Shown here: positions 53,612 to 63,274 of the stretch, one piece after another
How positions within the stretch are numbered: the stretch's first letter is position 1
Layout of the letters: each line of letters opens with the position of its first letter
Assembly: GCF_024296865.1 (NCBI RefSeq)
Contig: NZ_CP101134.1
Coordinates: forward strand, 434,001-498,000
DNA: 64,000 bases
Reading direction: 5' to 3'
DNA from: Sphingobacterium sp. LZ7M1
Lineage (GTDB): Bacteria; Bacteroidota; Bacteroidia; Sphingobacteriales; Sphingobacteriaceae
Position numbers and translations under genes: made by a program
The notes under the pieces: generated by a model
What the model was told of the DNA's origin: nothing
Databases searched by the model: none
The model's input: only the letters and a program-made list of their open reading frames with translations

Positions 53612-53964
53612 ATATCTTCTTCTTCCGGCGTGTTTAAATCATCTAAATCATCTGTGTCCACTAAAGCATAAACACGTTTTAACAATACAATGGCAAAGGC
53701 GGTCAGGGCGAAACTGATTACAATTGCCGTCAAAATCAAGGCCTGCGGAATAGGGTCTGCATAAATATCCTGGAAAACATTGTGCTGTGAATCGATCACA
53801 GGCGGTTTACCCTTGGTGATCGAACCTAATAGGAAGATCAGGATGTTCGTCCCATTCCCTAAGAGCATAATTCCCAGTAATAGCTTGACCATGCTCCTCC
53901 GAAGGATCAGATAGACCCCGGCAGCATATAAAAAACCTAAAACGAGTACTAACAGTAATTCCAT
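53608..53964 (-). CDS. mrpC: Mrp Na+/H+ antiporter subunit C
   Basis: A 118-residue NuoK-like subunit with three membrane helices: ELLLVLVLGFLYAAGVYLIL, KLLLGIMLLGNGTNILIFLL and the terminal IPQALILTAIVISFALTAFA, each a family stretch. The acidic tail (TDDLDDLNTPEEED) is cytoplasmic. It overlaps mrpD by 4 bases and follows mrpB by 3. Confidence 0.93.
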   Translation of the reverse strand: MELLLVLVLGFLYAAGVYLILRRSMVKLLLGIMLLGNGTNILIFLLGSITKGKPPVIDSQHNVFQDIYADPIPQALILTAIVISFALTAFAIVLLKRVYALVDTDDLDDLNTPEEEDI

Positions 53965-53967
53965 CTA

Positions 53968-54381
53968 TTAATCCTTAGTAAGTGAAATAGTGAATAAAAT
54001 AGTTAATACAACTCCTATCACGACCAGGTAAACCCCGAGGTCAAAAAATAAAGCCGATCCGATCATCCCGATAACCGGAATTTTTTCTTCCCACCACAAT
54101 CCAGTCATGGGGGGCAGCCCAAAAAAGGTAGGCATCACCACGGCAACTGCAGAGATACCCAATCCAATGGGAATCAGGGACAAGGGTTTTCTCCCCAATA
54201 TCTTCATGGTCGCTTCCGTACCATTGGCAAAACTGTGCAATACGAAGGCTATGGAGGCCACAAGACCACCAACAAATCCTCCTCCAGGATAATAATGCCC
54301 TCTCAACAACAGAAAGAAAGAGAATAGAAGTAAAATGGGTAACAGGTATCTTGTAGCTGTCTGTAATATTATACTGCGCAT
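53968..54381 (-). CDS. mrpB: Mrp Na+/H+ antiporter subunit B
   Basis: A 137-residue subunit with four membrane helices of the MnhB family: [20 protein letters not shown] followed by [20 protein letters not shown], and the terminal [20 protein letters not shown]. The [12 protein letters not shown] motif is the usual MrpB mark. It starts 4 bases after mrpA. Confidence 0.93.
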   Translation of the reverse strand: MRSIILQTATRYLLPILLLFSFFLLLRGHYYPGGGFVGGLVASIAFVLHSFANGTEATMKILGRKPLSLIPIGLGISAVAVVMPTFFGLPPMTGLWWEEKIPVIGMIGSALFFDLGVYLVVIGVVLTILFTISLTKD

Positions 54382-54385
54382 GATC

Positions 54386-56695
54386 TTATTCCTTTTCTGA
54401 AGATTTTAATCTCAATTTCAATAAACTGTACACGCCTAATGCGGCAATACCCAAGACCACCGTTTCAAACATGGTATCGATCCCACGGAAATCTGCCAAG
54501 ATCAAGTTCACCACATTCTTTCCTTTTGCCAAAATATAAGCGTTCTCTCCGTAAAAATCGCTGGTTTGCGTTTGTATTGGCTCATACAGCACTTTCAAGG
54601 CAATGATGGAAAGTATTGCGCCAAAGCCCAGTGCAACGATGCTATCCCGGTATCTTTCTCGCTTTGAAGCTAGGTTCAGGAAACTCGGTAATTTATATAG
54701 GACCAATACGAAAAGTACGGTACTCAAGGTGTCAATGGTAAATTGGGTCATGGCCAAATCTGGTGCACTGTAGAACACATACATCAAACAGATACAATAG
54801 CCGATGACACTCATGGCCACCACCGAGGTCAATCGGGAAGGTGTGGAAATAACGATCACCAAAGCACCCAAAAGAATGATCACGACCGCTACCTCGTAGA
54901 TGGTCAATGGGGTCAGGTTGTCGAAATCAATCTGGATTGGGCCACTTTGCCAAAGTTTATATATCAATAAAGCTTCAGCAAACAGGATGATCTTCATGTG
55001 GTATGACCGTAGATAGCCATTATGGAAGAAGTTACTGAACCAATCGGCAAAGCGTACGATATCATTGGCATAACCGGTTATGATCCGCTGAGGAGAAATC
55101 CTATCTAGGTTTTCCACCCGTTTTACTTTCGCTTCGCTAGGTTTATTGATGAAATAAACAAAAGTTCCTGCCCCAAGTGTTGCCAAACTTAAGATCAGCA
55201 CGGTGTTGAAGCCATGCCAGATTGCCAAATGCATTTCGGTATCAGCAGCAAAGATGGAATTGGCAGTTTGATAACTCAGTAAGTTTCCGGTCAGTCCGGG
55301 AATCAACCCAAAGATTAGGCCTAAAGTGGCAAGGATCAATGGTGGAATCCACATGGATTTATAGGGAAGGTGCAGTTTCGAATAGGCTGATGGAAGCTCG
55401 CCAAAGAATGGTTTGATCCCTGCCATAAATCCAGCTGCTACCAAGCAGACATTGGTTGCGACGGCCAATATCGTCAATATCAATATCCAATTTTCCTTCG
55501 AATGTAGGGTCGCTTCATAAATGAGGTCCTTACCAATAAAGCCGAATGTAGACGGAAGGCCCGCACTGCTCAATGCGGCTAAACCAGCGGCTAGGGCAAC
55601 TGGGCCCAACACTTTTCGCAACCCAGAAAGTTTCGTGATATCCCGTGTCCCAGTTTCATGATCGATGATTCCTGTGACCAGAAACAGGGTGGCCTTATAG
55701 AGTGCATGCACCAAGATAAATACACTGGCTGCAATAACAGCTTCCTTCGTGCCGACTCCCAACAAAAAGACCAGCATACCAAGGGCTGAAATGGTCGTAT
55801 AGGCCAAGATAGATTTCAGGTCAATCCTGAACAGGGAGTGAACTGCGGAATATAACATGGTAAATCCGCCCACGCCTATCAAGGTATAGCTCCATAAATC
55901 CGTTCCGCTCAACACCGGGAAAAACCTAGCTAAAAGATAGATCCCCGCTTTCACCATTGTCGCAGAATGCAGATAGGCCGACACCGGAGTAGGGGCCTTC
56001 ATGGCTCCCGGCAGCCAGAAATGGAATGGGAATTGGGCCGACTTGGTAAATGCTCCAATAAAGATCAGGAATAGGATCAATGGATATTGGGGATGGTTCA
56101 AGATAACGTCCCGATATTCTATTAATTCAGAAATCCTATAGGTTCCAGCTACATTGCCTATCAAGACAAGGCCGGCAAGTAAAAAGAAACCGCCCATACC
56201 GGTAATGGTCAGCGCGGTCATCGCACTTTTTCGGGATGCCTCTTGGTCATTGTTGAACCCAATCAGGAAAAAAGAACTGATACTGGTCAATTCCCAAAAG
56301 ATAAACAGCAAAAAGATATTGTCCGAAAGGACCAAACCCAGCATGGCCGACATAAAAAGATAGAGATATCCAAAAAATCGGTCAAAATAAGGGTGTCCTT
56401 TGAGATATGTTCGGGCATAAAAGAAAATTCCACAGCCAATTCCCGTGATCAACAGGCAAAACAACAGAGATAAACCATCCAACTTGAGGTTGAAGTCGAC
56501 CCCTAAGGATGGAACCCAGCTGATTTCTTGGAAAAAGGTAGATCCAGCAGCAATTTTTGGGATATATCCCATGTAATAAATAAATAGAGCTGTGGGAATG
56601 AGCGGAATGATGATGCTCCAGGATGATTTAAGCTTTTTGCCAAATGGAATGAGCAAAATCGAAGAAATCAAACCTAGAAGTATCGTAAATAACAT
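54386..56695 (-). CDS. mrpA: Mrp Na+/H+ antiporter subunit A
   Basis: A 769-residue NuoL-like protein, the largest subunit. The amino part carries the proton-antiporter domain with [15 protein letters not shown] (conserved Glu), [20 protein letters not shown] (conserved Lys), [20 protein letters not shown] and [13 protein letters not shown]. The carboxyl part (from about residue 590) is the MrpA-specific DUF4040 and MbhE-like region ([40 protein letters not shown]). It heads the operon A-B-C-D-E-F-G from a good promoter at 56789-56820. Length is normal for group 1 Mrp. Confidence 0.95.
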   Translation of the reverse strand: MLFTILLGLISSILLIPFGKKLKSSWSIIIPLIPTALFIYYMGYIPKIAAGSTFFQEISWVPSLGVDFNLKLDGLSLLFCLLITGIGCGIFFYARTYLKGHPYFDRFFGYLYLFMSAMLGLVLSDNIFLLFIFWELTSISSFFLIGFNNDQEASRKSAMTALTITGMGGFFLLAGLVLIGNVAGTYRISELIEYRDVILNHPQYPLILFLIFIGAFTKSAQFPFHFWLPGAMKAPTPVSAYLHSATMVKAGIYLLARFFPVLSGTDLWSYTLIGVGGFTMLYSAVHSLFRIDLKSILAYTTISALGMLVFLLGVGTKEAVIAASVFILVHALYKATLFLVTGIIDHETGTRDITKLSGLRKVLGPVALAAGLAALSSAGLPSTFGFIGKDLIYEATLHSKENWILILTILAVATNVCLVAAGFMAGIKPFFGELPSAYSKLHLPYKSMWIPPLILATLGLIFGLIPGLTGNLLSYQTANSIFAADTEMHLAIWHGFNTVLILSLATLGAGTFVYFINKPSEAKVKRVENLDRISPQRIITGYANDIVRFADWFSNFFHNGYLRSYHMKIILFAEALLIYKLWQSGPIQIDFDNLTPLTIYEVAVVIILLGALVIVISTPSRLTSVVAMSVIGYCICLMYVFYSAPDLAMTQFTIDTLSTVLFVLVLYKLPSFLNLASKRERYRDSIVALGFGAILSIIALKVLYEPIQTQTSDFYGENAYILAKGKNVVNLILADFRGIDTMFETVVLGIAALGVYSLLKLRLKSSEKE

Positions 56696-56788
56696 GCGCG
56701 CTCTCTTAAAGAATTAATGGGATTCGGATAAAAATAATAAAAAACAGGCATTTTTCTCGCCTTAATTAAGAGAAAACATGATGAAATT

Positions 56789-56820
56789 CAAAAATAATTG
56801 CAATAAGCCAATTCCTCAAA
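56789..56820 (-). promoter_or_regulatory. Promoter of the mrp operon
   Basis: On the minus strand a TTTG -33 element (56817-56820) and a TATTTTTG -7 box (56789-56796) are separated by 20 bases, the best match to the Bacteroidota consensus in this window. The leader to ATG 56695 is about 85-90 bases. Confidence 0.62.
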
Positions 56821-56832
56821 ATCCATCATGAA

Positions 56833-56840
56833 TATTTTTG
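56833..56840 (+). promoter_or_regulatory. Candidate -7 box of the exported phosphoesterase gene
   Basis: TATTTTTG matches TAnnTTTG, 76 bases before ATG 56917, divergent from the mrp promoter. Confidence 0.42.
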
Positions 56841-56916
56841 TCCCCTAATAAAAACATATACTTTCAATAAAAATCCCCTTTTCTTATTAAATTTAGATAA
56901 TCAACTTTTAATCATT

Positions 56917-58002
56917 ATGAATTTTAAATCTTTTTCAGTGCTCTTCACTTTGTTGGCGTTGCTATTGTTCTCGCAGCAGTTAATTGCCCAACAAAGCTAT
57001 GTCAAACCTAAACTTACAAACAGCAAATCCTGGTCTTTGGTTTTAATTCCTGACCCGCAAACATATGTCAAATATGACCGCAATGTGGGGATATTAAATC
57101 TGATGACCTCTTGGGTCCGTGAAAATGCAGACTCATTAAATACCCAATTTGTACTATGTACGGGCGATTTGGTAGAACAGAATGATCTATTGAACCCAGA
57201 CAGCAAGGCCGCAAACCAAAACAGCAAACAGCAATGGACCAATACCAGCGAAGCTTTCCGTAAGCTGGACAACCGTGTCCCTTATGTTTTGGCAACCGGT
57301 AACCATGATTATGGCCATGTGAGCGCTGAATATAGAGCTACCCAATATGACAGGTATTTCTCACCGGAACAAAATGGATTCAATGCAAGAGCATTGCGTG
57401 AGGTAGGTCCAAGCTTGAACGGCAACTCATCGGCTGTCAATGCAGTCTATGAGTTTGAAACACCTCATCCAAAGAAATTATTGGTAATGGTCCTTGAATT
57501 TGCTCCTCGAAATGAAGTGCTTGCTTGGGCAAAGAAAACTTTGGACCAACAGAAATATGAAAACCATGATGTGATCTTGTTGACCCATACCTATTTGGAT
57601 AGCAAAAGCAACCATATCCAAAAAGAAGGATATAAGATTGAGGATGCAAACTATGGTGCCGCGGTGTTTGAAAAACTGGTAAAACCTTCCAAAAATATCC
57701 GAATGGTATTCTCTGGACATATTGGCGATCCGGATAATTTTGATGGACACATTGGTTTCAGACAGGATAAGAACGCTGCCGGAAAAACCGTCAGCCAGAT
57801 GACCTTCAATGCCCAAGCCATGGGCGGAGGCTGGTTCGGTAATGGTGGTGATGGCTGGTTGAGGTACCTGGAATTCCTTCCGGATGGAAAGACCGTAAAA
57901 GTGAAAACCTTTTCACCGCTTTTTGCCATCTCCCCGGCAACCCAGAACCTAGCTTACAAAACTGAAAAAAACCAGGAATTTCAATTTTCACTGGAGGATT
58001 GA
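56917..58002 (+). CDS. Exported calcineurin-like metallophosphoesterase
   Basis: A 361-residue periplasmic protein. Signal peptide to about residue 25 (QQLIAQQ). The metal blocks are LVLIPDPQTYVKY (Asp/Gln variant of the DxH block, about 42-54), VLCTGDLVEQND near 79, VLATGNHDYGHV near 124, LLTHTYLD near 226 and VFSGHIGDPDNF near 267. The first block has DPQT rather than DxH, a variation seen in a branch of exported Bacteroidota enzymes. The substrate is unknown; phosphodiesters or phosphomonoesters are both possible. It stands alone, divergent from mrp and convergent with acs. Confidence 0.85.
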   Translation: MNFKSFSVLFTLLALLLFSQQLIAQQSYVKPKLTNSKSWSLVLIPDPQTYVKYDRNVGILNLMTSWVRENADSLNTQFVLCTGDLVEQNDLLNPDSKAANQNSKQQWTNTSEAFRKLDNRVPYVLATGNHDYGHVSAEYRATQYDRYFSPEQNGFNARALREVGPSLNGNSSAVNAVYEFETPHPKKLLVMVLEFAPRNEVLAWAKKTLDQQKYENHDVILLTHTYLDSKSNHIQKEGYKIEDANYGAAVFEKLVKPSKNIRMVFSGHIGDPDNFDGHIGFRQDKNAAGKTVSQMTFNAQAMGGGWFGNGGDGWLRYLEFLPDGKTVKVKTFSPLFAISPATQNLAYKTEKNQEFQFSLED

Positions 58003-58037
58003 TTCGATTTTCCTGACCAAAAGGCTTCGGGTTTTGC

Positions 58038-58095
58038 TTTGACCTCATTCGAGACACATTCGGAAAATTCGGAATGTGTCTCGAATGAGGTCAAA
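58038..58095. repeat. Dispersed palindromic element, copy 2 (perfect 24-base arms)
   Basis: Left arm 58038-58061 begins TTTGACCTCATTCGAG and right arm 58072-58095 ends CTCGAATGAGGTCAAA; the 24-base arms are perfectly complementary around a 10-base loop. No T-run follows on either strand, and separate terminator exists at 58166. Shares 31 of 34 left-half positions with the element at 29088. Confidence 0.8.
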
Positions 58096-58165
58096 ATATA
58101 AGCTAGGATTTTTCTAAAAAACTAGCCAGAACATTTTTCTAGATCAAATCGGCAAAACAGGACAT

Positions 58166-58207
58166 AAAAAAATGGAGCCTACTTATTCTGTAGGCTCCAT
58201 TTTTTTT
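58166..58207. terminator. Bidirectional terminator
   Basis: Arms TGGAGCCTA (58173-58181) and TAGGCTCCA (58191-58199), extended by A7 and T8 on the outside. It serves acs on the minus strand and the phosphoesterase gene on the plus strand. Confidence 0.88.
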
Positions 58208-58235
58208 ATGGAATACTTATTTTAATCTTATACGA

Positions 58236-60152
58236 TTATTTCTTCATTTCCTTAGAACCTTCAATGATAGCTTCCACTACGTTTGGATCTTGGAGGGTTG
58301 AAGTATCGCCTAGATTATTTAATTCGCCTTCGGCAATCTTACGTAGGATCCTACGCATGATTTTTCCAGACCTAGTTTTAGGAAGGTCCGTAACGAATTG
58401 GATAATATCTGGTTTTGCAATGGCTCCAATAATACGGGTCACCGTTTGCAGGATATCTTGTCTTGTTTTTTCGGCGTCGATATGGTGGTTGGCAATGACG
58501 TATGCATAGATACCTTGCCCTTTAACAGGGTGAGGGTAACCTACGATTGCTGACTCCACAACATCCGAGTGCATATTGATTGCATTTTCAACCTCAGCGG
58601 TGCCTATACGGTGTCCGGATACGTTCAATACATCATCCACACGACCGGTGATACGGTAGTAGCCTTCAGGACTGCGGTAACAACCATCGCCAGTGAAGTA
58701 CATATCTTGGTAAGTAGAGAAATAGGTTTGTCTACAACGCTCATGATCGCCCCAAGTCGTACGCAACATGCCTGGCCAAGGGAACTTGATACATAGGTTG
58801 CCCGTCACATCGTTGCCTTGGATTTCTTCACCGTTTTCATCCATTAAGCATGGTTGAACTCCCGGTAGTGGCAACATCGCATAGCCAGGGATCTCTTTCG
58901 TGATGCCTGCAATCGGGGTAATGAGGTGTCCTCCGTTTTCAGTTTGCCACCAGGTATCTACGATTGGACATTTGCCATGTCCGACTTTATCGTGGTACCA
59001 GTTCCATGCTTCTTCATTGATCGGCTCACCAACAGTTCCTAAAACACGTAGTGAAGAAAGATCTTTTCCTTCTAGGAACTCATCGCCAAAGGCCATCAAG
59101 GAACGGATAGCTGTAGGAGCGGTATATAAGATGTTCACTTTATATTTATCGACGATATCCCAGAATCTACTTGCATTCGGGTAGGTCGGGATTCCTTCAA
59201 ACATCAATGAGGTAGCACCTTGAGAAAGAGGTCCATAGACGATATAGCTGTGTCCGGTAATCCAACCGATATCAGCTGTACAGAAGTAAACTTCGCCCGG
59301 TTGATATTGGAAGGTGTTTGCAAAGGTGTATCCTGTGTAAACCATGTATCCAGCTGTGGTATGAACCACGCCTTTCGGTTTACCGGTTGATCCGGAAGTG
59401 TAAAGGATTAACAAAGTATCTTCAGCGTCCATCTCTTCAGCAGGACATGCAGGATTACCTTGGGTTTCCACTTTCTTGATCTCATCTTCCCACCATACAT
59501 CACGACCCTTGATCATGGAGACTGGAGTACGGGTACGGGTCAAAACGATTACTTTTTCTACAGAATCACATTGCATCAAGGCATCATCCACAATAGATTT
59601 AAGTTCCAATATTTTTTGGCCACGGAAACCACCGTCAGAGGTAATGACCAATTTACAGTCTGCATCGTTGATACGATCTGCGATAGAGCGTGCAGAGAAA
59701 CCGCCGAATACCACATTGTGGATCGCGCCGATACGAGCACATGCCAAGACAGCAATGACCAATTCAGGTACCATCGGTAAATAGATACATACCCTGTCGC
59801 CTTTGCGGATATTATTGTTCTTTAGGACATTCGCAAACTGCTCAACTTTTTGCAACAATTGCTTATAGGTCAGGATACGGTGTGCCTCATTGGGATCGTT
59901 AGGTTCCCAGATAATGGCAGGTTGATCTCCTAATTTATAGATATGACGATCTAAACAGTTCTCTGTAATATTAAGTTTCGCGCCTTCAAACCACTTGATG
60001 TCTGGATCTTTAAAGTTCCAGTTCAACACATTGTTCCATTTTCTTTTCCAAAAGAAATGGTCTGCCACATCACTCCAAAATGCTTCGGGTTCTTCTACAC
60101 TCCTTTTGTAAGCTTCTTGATACTCCTCAAAAGATTTAAGCTGAAAATTCAT
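58236..60152 (-). CDS. acs: Acetyl-CoA synthetase
   Basis: A 638-residue AMP-forming enzyme converting acetate, ATP and CoA to acetyl-CoA. It starts with the ACAS amino-terminal domain (FWKRKWNNVLNWNFKDPDIK), then has the adenylate loop LLILYTSGSTGKPKGVVHTT split over 255-275, the acetate-pocket region VDTWWQTENGGHL near 392 (Trp present), FTGDGCYRSPEGYY and the acetylatable lysine in LPKTRSGKIMRR near the end. All motifs fit acetate rather than propionate. Alone, with a shared terminator behind it. Confidence 0.97.
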   Translation of the reverse strand: MNFQLKSFEEYQEAYKRSVEEPEAFWSDVADHFFWKRKWNNVLNWNFKDPDIKWFEGAKLNITENCLDRHIYKLGDQPAIIWEPNDPNEAHRILTYKQLLQKVEQFANVLKNNNIRKGDRVCIYLPMVPELVIAVLACARIGAIHNVVFGGFSARSIADRINDADCKLVITSDGGFRGQKILELKSIVDDALMQCDSVEKVIVLTRTRTPVSMIKGRDVWWEDEIKKVETQGNPACPAEEMDAEDTLLILYTSGSTGKPKGVVHTTAGYMVYTGYTFANTFQYQPGEVYFCTADIGWITGHSYIVYGPLSQGATSLMFEGIPTYPNASRFWDIVDKYKVNILYTAPTAIRSLMAFGDEFLEGKDLSSLRVLGTVGEPINEEAWNWYHDKVGHGKCPIVDTWWQTENGGHLITPIAGITKEIPGYAMLPLPGVQPCLMDENGEEIQGNDVTGNLCIKFPWPGMLRTTWGDHERCRQTYFSTYQDMYFTGDGCYRSPEGYYRITGRVDDVLNVSGHRIGTAEVENAINMHSDVVESAIVGYPHPVKGQGIYAYVIANHHIDAEKTRQDILQTVTRIIGAIAKPDIIQFVTDLPKTRSGKIMRRILRKIAEGELNNLGDTSTLQDPNVVEAIIEGSKEMKK

Positions 60153-60331
60153 CTTTTTTTAAAAAATTATAGGTCTACATTATCTTTACGTCAGGAAATT
60201 ATTTAATTCGGTCAATTAGTTATTGAATGCGGAAAAAACAAGGACCTGTATAGCTAATTTAATTTTTTTTCGATTGAAATACTAATTTTTGTAGGCTAGG
60301 AACAAATATTGAGAACAATTGTTAGGTTACC

Positions 60332-61219
60332 ATGACAGGCATTTTGAAAAGGATATACTATTTTTTGGTTCATACGAATCTATTGATTGCCCTGGCAGCG
60401 GTGGCTCAATGTGCCTTGACCTATTATATCCTGCAGTTTCCGGTCAACAATGATATCTTGATCATTGAAGGCGCTACCACCTTGCTTCTCTATAACCTGA
60501 GCCTGTACCTGTCCCTGCCGAAAGATCCCAGTAAATCACCATTTCAGCGAACCCGATGGATCGGGAAGAACATGTGGCTTTTTTGGGTATTGAGTGGCCT
60601 GTCAGTTTTGACTACGGTTTGGGCTTTGTTACATGTGCATATCTTGACCTTGTTTTTTCTGGGCTTTATTGGCGTGATCAGTTTGGCCTATGCCGTTCCA
60701 CTGGTCAAAGTCAATAATAAATGGGTAGGGATGAGGCAAGTCCCTGGGTTGAAGGTTTTTTATATCGCCTTAGTCTGGTCGTTAAGTAGTGTGGGACTTC
60801 CCGTAGTGGAGCTGTTTGCCAATGGCGAGCAAATAGATTGGTACTTTGCCAATTACTTAGGACTAGTAAAAATTGTATTCTTAGTGCTTTGTACACTGCC
60901 TTTTGATATCAGGGATTATGAACAGGATAGTTTGTATAACCTGAAAACGGTGCCGATCTTATTGGGAAAAGAAAGAGCGATTAATTTATCCTATGGAATA
61001 GGGGTCTTCCATTTGATCCTAATTCTCTTTTCCCCAAATACCTGGGCTGTAAAAATTGGTTTGTTGTTGACGACGATCCTCATCTTGGCCATGTTCAGGA
61101 TCATTATCTTTTCAAAAGAAAAGCACTATCACCATGTCTATCTCCTAGACCTAGCTTTAGTGCTTCAATGGTTCTTTGTATGGCTATTGATACTCGTAAG
61201 CAATAACCTTATCAGCTAA
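60332..61219 (+). CDS. UbiA-like polytopic membrane protein without the first Asp motif
   Basis: A 295-residue protein with eight or nine helices. The second half keeps a UbiA-type DxxxD-like motif (LPFDIRDYEQDSLYNLKTVP, about 192-211) followed by the usual LLGKERAINLSYG. The first motif, normally NDxxDxxxD near the third helix, is replaced by YNLSLYLSLPKDPSKSP (about 52-68). It is therefore a divergent prenyltransferase or a catalytically dead relative. Bacteroidota carry many such unnamed UbiA homologues. Its 3' end overlaps the dehydrogenase gene on the opposite strand by 36 bases. Confidence 0.72.
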   Translation: MTGILKRIYYFLVHTNLLIALAAVAQCALTYYILQFPVNNDILIIEGATTLLLYNLSLYLSLPKDPSKSPFQRTRWIGKNMWLFWVLSGLSVLTTVWALLHVHILTLFFLGFIGVISLAYAVPLVKVNNKWVGMRQVPGLKVFYIALVWSLSSVGLPVVELFANGEQIDWYFANYLGLVKIVFLVLCTLPFDIRDYEQDSLYNLKTVPILLGKERAINLSYGIGVFHLILILFSPNTWAVKIGLLLTTILILAMFRIIIFSKEKHYHHVYLLDLALVLQWFFVWLLILVSNNLIS

Positions 61220-62119
61220 TACTTCGGATAGCTTATAATAACTTTCGAATGTCCAACCGGCAACATGTGGGCTCAATAGTACATTTTCCCTTTGGATCAG
61301 GTCCTGATACCAAGGCTCTTCGGCCAAAGCAGGGAATTTCTCAACGGGCAGCACATCAAATGCCGCGGCAATAATTTTGCCTTCGTCCATTTTCTTCAAT
61401 ACTGCGGGGATTTTAACGATTCCCCCGCGAGCACCCATCAAAAAGAAGATAGGTTTCCTGAAATGGAATAGGTATTCGTCATCCACCATACCTCGGGTCT
61501 CACGTGTTAAAGGAATATGGAAACTTAATATATCGGCTCTGCGTACGACTTCTTCCATCGAGACCTCGCTGGCATATAGGTCAGAAAAACCAGTTTTATA
61601 CTTGTCATAAGCAATGACTTTTACATCAAATCCAGATAGTTTCTTTGCCATGGCTTGACCATTATGGCCATATCCGATGAGCGCCACGGTCTTTCCTTTC
61701 AGCTCATAGCCTCTGTTTTCTTCTCTATTCCATTCGCCAGATCGAACCTCCCGATCTCCACGGTTCAGGTTGTTCATCAAGCTCAAGAGCATTCCGATCA
61801 TGTGTTCGCCTACTGCATCGCGGTTTCCTTCATTGGCAGGGATCAATTTGATACCCTTGCTGCTAGCGTAAGCTTCATCAATATTGTCCATTCCCGCTCC
61901 GGCTCTACCGATCATCTTGAGGTTGGGGTTGAGGTCAATAAATTCTTTGTCCACTTGGAATTTCGAACGGATGATAAGGCCATCAAAATCAGGGATAGCT
62001 TTTTCCGCTTCCGCTCTGTTCATATCAGGTTGGTAAGAATAGGCAATTGCAGCGCGACTTAGTTTCTGCAACAGAACTTCATGGATATCGTCGACTATTA
62101 AAATATTCATATTATGCAT
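61184..62119 (-). CDS. D-isomer 2-hydroxyacid dehydrogenase, SerA-like
   Basis: A 311-residue NAD-dependent dehydrogenase. The amino catalytic part has LKMIGRAGAGMDNIDEAYA; the Rossmann loop is VALIGYGHNGQAMAKKL (about 145-161); catalytic Arg is in MGARGGIVK, Glu in VLPVEKFPA and His in LSPHVAGWT. Relatives oxidise 3-phosphoglycerate or reduce 2-ketoacids; the length without regulatory domain fits both. The stop lies inside the UbiA-like gene. The start shares TAATG with the monooxygenase stop; ATG 62110 is an alternative. Confidence 0.88.
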   Translation of the reverse strand: MHNMNILIVDDIHEVLLQKLSRAAIAYSYQPDMNRAEAEKAIPDFDGLIIRSKFQVDKEFIDLNPNLKMIGRAGAGMDNIDEAYASSKGIKLIPANEGNRDAVGEHMIGMLLSLMNNLNRGDREVRSGEWNREENRGYELKGKTVALIGYGHNGQAMAKKLSGFDVKVIAYDKYKTGFSDLYASEVSMEEVVRRADILSFHIPLTRETRGMVDDEYLFHFRKPIFFLMGARGGIVKIPAVLKKMDEGKIIAAAFDVLPVEKFPALAEEPWYQDLIQRENVLLSPHVAGWTFESYYKLSEVLADKVIAYEYQ

Positions 62120-63273
62120 TATTTCATGAAATCTTCCTTGAACAGCTTGATCAAAGCTTTTTGGTTCATGCTGTCGGGCATGATCTTCATGAGGTTATTT
62201 CGGACTGAAATTAAGAATTTATTCTCCCATTGAGCAAAATCACCAATCAATTTTGAAGTATCTGTGATATACTTGGTCCGGGATAATCTTCGATTTTCAA
62301 AAGATAGGAAGGCTTGCCCTACAGGTTGTTGCTTTTGTAGTTCCTGATGGAGTACCGCGACATCTTCCATGGCTTGGCATGCTCCTTGGCCCATATTGGG
62401 GGTACAGGCATGTGCGGCATCCCCAATGATCAAGATATTGCCAAAGGCAAAGTTCTTTAACGGTTTGATATCTATGATATCGGACCAGATCAAATCGGAA
62501 TCTAAGGTTCTGTCCAGTACTTCTTGTATAGGTTGATGGTAATTCCCAAATTGACGCTTCAGGTCCTGTACCCCATAACCCCTGAAAGTTGGGTTTTGTT
62601 GGGGCCCATTGATACATGCATACCAATAGATTCGTTTATTGACGAGTGGTGTTAGACCAAATCGGCCTTTATTTCCCCAAGTCTCCGATCCTCTGTTCAG
62701 GTTGAGTTCCGTGTTGTCTATTGTCGCTCGCCAACAGCTATAACCAGCATATCTCGGTTTTGAAGTTGGGACGAGCTGTTGTCGCAGGGGCGATTTGACA
62801 CCATCAGCAATGATGAGGTATTTGCTCCTGTGCAAACTTCCATCTTCAAAATGTATTTCCACATAACCCTCTTTTTGGGTCAAATGACTTGCTCTCTTGC
62901 CAAGAGCAATGTGATCTTGATTTACTTTTGATAAGAGGTAGAGATGTAAATCGGCGCGATGGATAGCAAAATTCTTTTGCGCGTATTTATCGGATAATTT
63001 ACTGGTGTTTGGGTTGACGAGGATATTTCCTTTTTGGTCAAGGATAGCAAAGGAATCTAGGTAATAACCGATCTTTTCGACTTCCTCACGGATTCCGATA
63101 TATTCTAGGGCTTGCATGGCATTGGCTGCTAAGCCAAATCCAGCCCCGATACCTTTGATTTCTTTGGCTTGTTCAAAAAGAGTGAATTCACGGTTTAGGT
63201 TTTGTAGAGCAATGGCTGCGGTAAGTCCGGCAACCCCAGCTCCAATAATGGCAAATTCACTTTGTACATCCAT
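62119..63273 (-). CDS. FAD-dependent monooxygenase (UbiH/PHBH-like)
   Basis: A 384-residue flavoprotein. The FAD-binding GxGxxG is FAIIGAGVAGLTAAIALQNL (residues 7-26), the DG motif is YLIIADGVKSPLR near 153, and the second FAD motif GD is NILIIGDAAHACTPNMGQGA near 280. Such enzymes hydroxylate aromatic compounds or halogenate and epoxidise others; the substrate is not known and no aromatic pathway gene is adjacent. It lies 1 base after rsmA and overlaps the dehydrogenase start. Confidence 0.9.
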   Translation of the reverse strand: MDVQSEFAIIGAGVAGLTAAIALQNLNREFTLFEQAKEIKGIGAGFGLAANAMQALEYIGIREEVEKIGYYLDSFAILDQKGNILVNPNTSKLSDKYAQKNFAIHRADLHLYLLSKVNQDHIALGKRASHLTQKEGYVEIHFEDGSLHRSKYLIIADGVKSPLRQQLVPTSKPRYAGYSCWRATIDNTELNLNRGSETWGNKGRFGLTPLVNKRIYWYACINGPQQNPTFRGYGVQDLKRQFGNYHQPIQEVLDRTLDSDLIWSDIIDIKPLKNFAFGNILIIGDAAHACTPNMGQGACQAMEDVAVLHQELQKQQPVGQAFLSFENRRLSRTKYITDTSKLIGDFAQWENKFLISVRNNLMKIMPDSMNQKALIKLFKEDFMK

Positions 63274-63274
63274 G

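Noticed and set aside
58038-58095. Reading the long hairpin as a terminator of the phosphoesterase gene
   Set aside because: No T-run on either strand; the proper terminator is at 58166-58207.
59460-59784. Two overlapping plus-strand frames inside acs
   Set aside because: Both are shadows of the acs gene; peptides look random and are Cys/Thr/Ile rich.
60314-60323. AACAATTGTT palindrome just before the UbiA-like gene
   Set aside because: A single 10-base AT-rich palindrome in an AT-rich gap is weak evidence of an operator.
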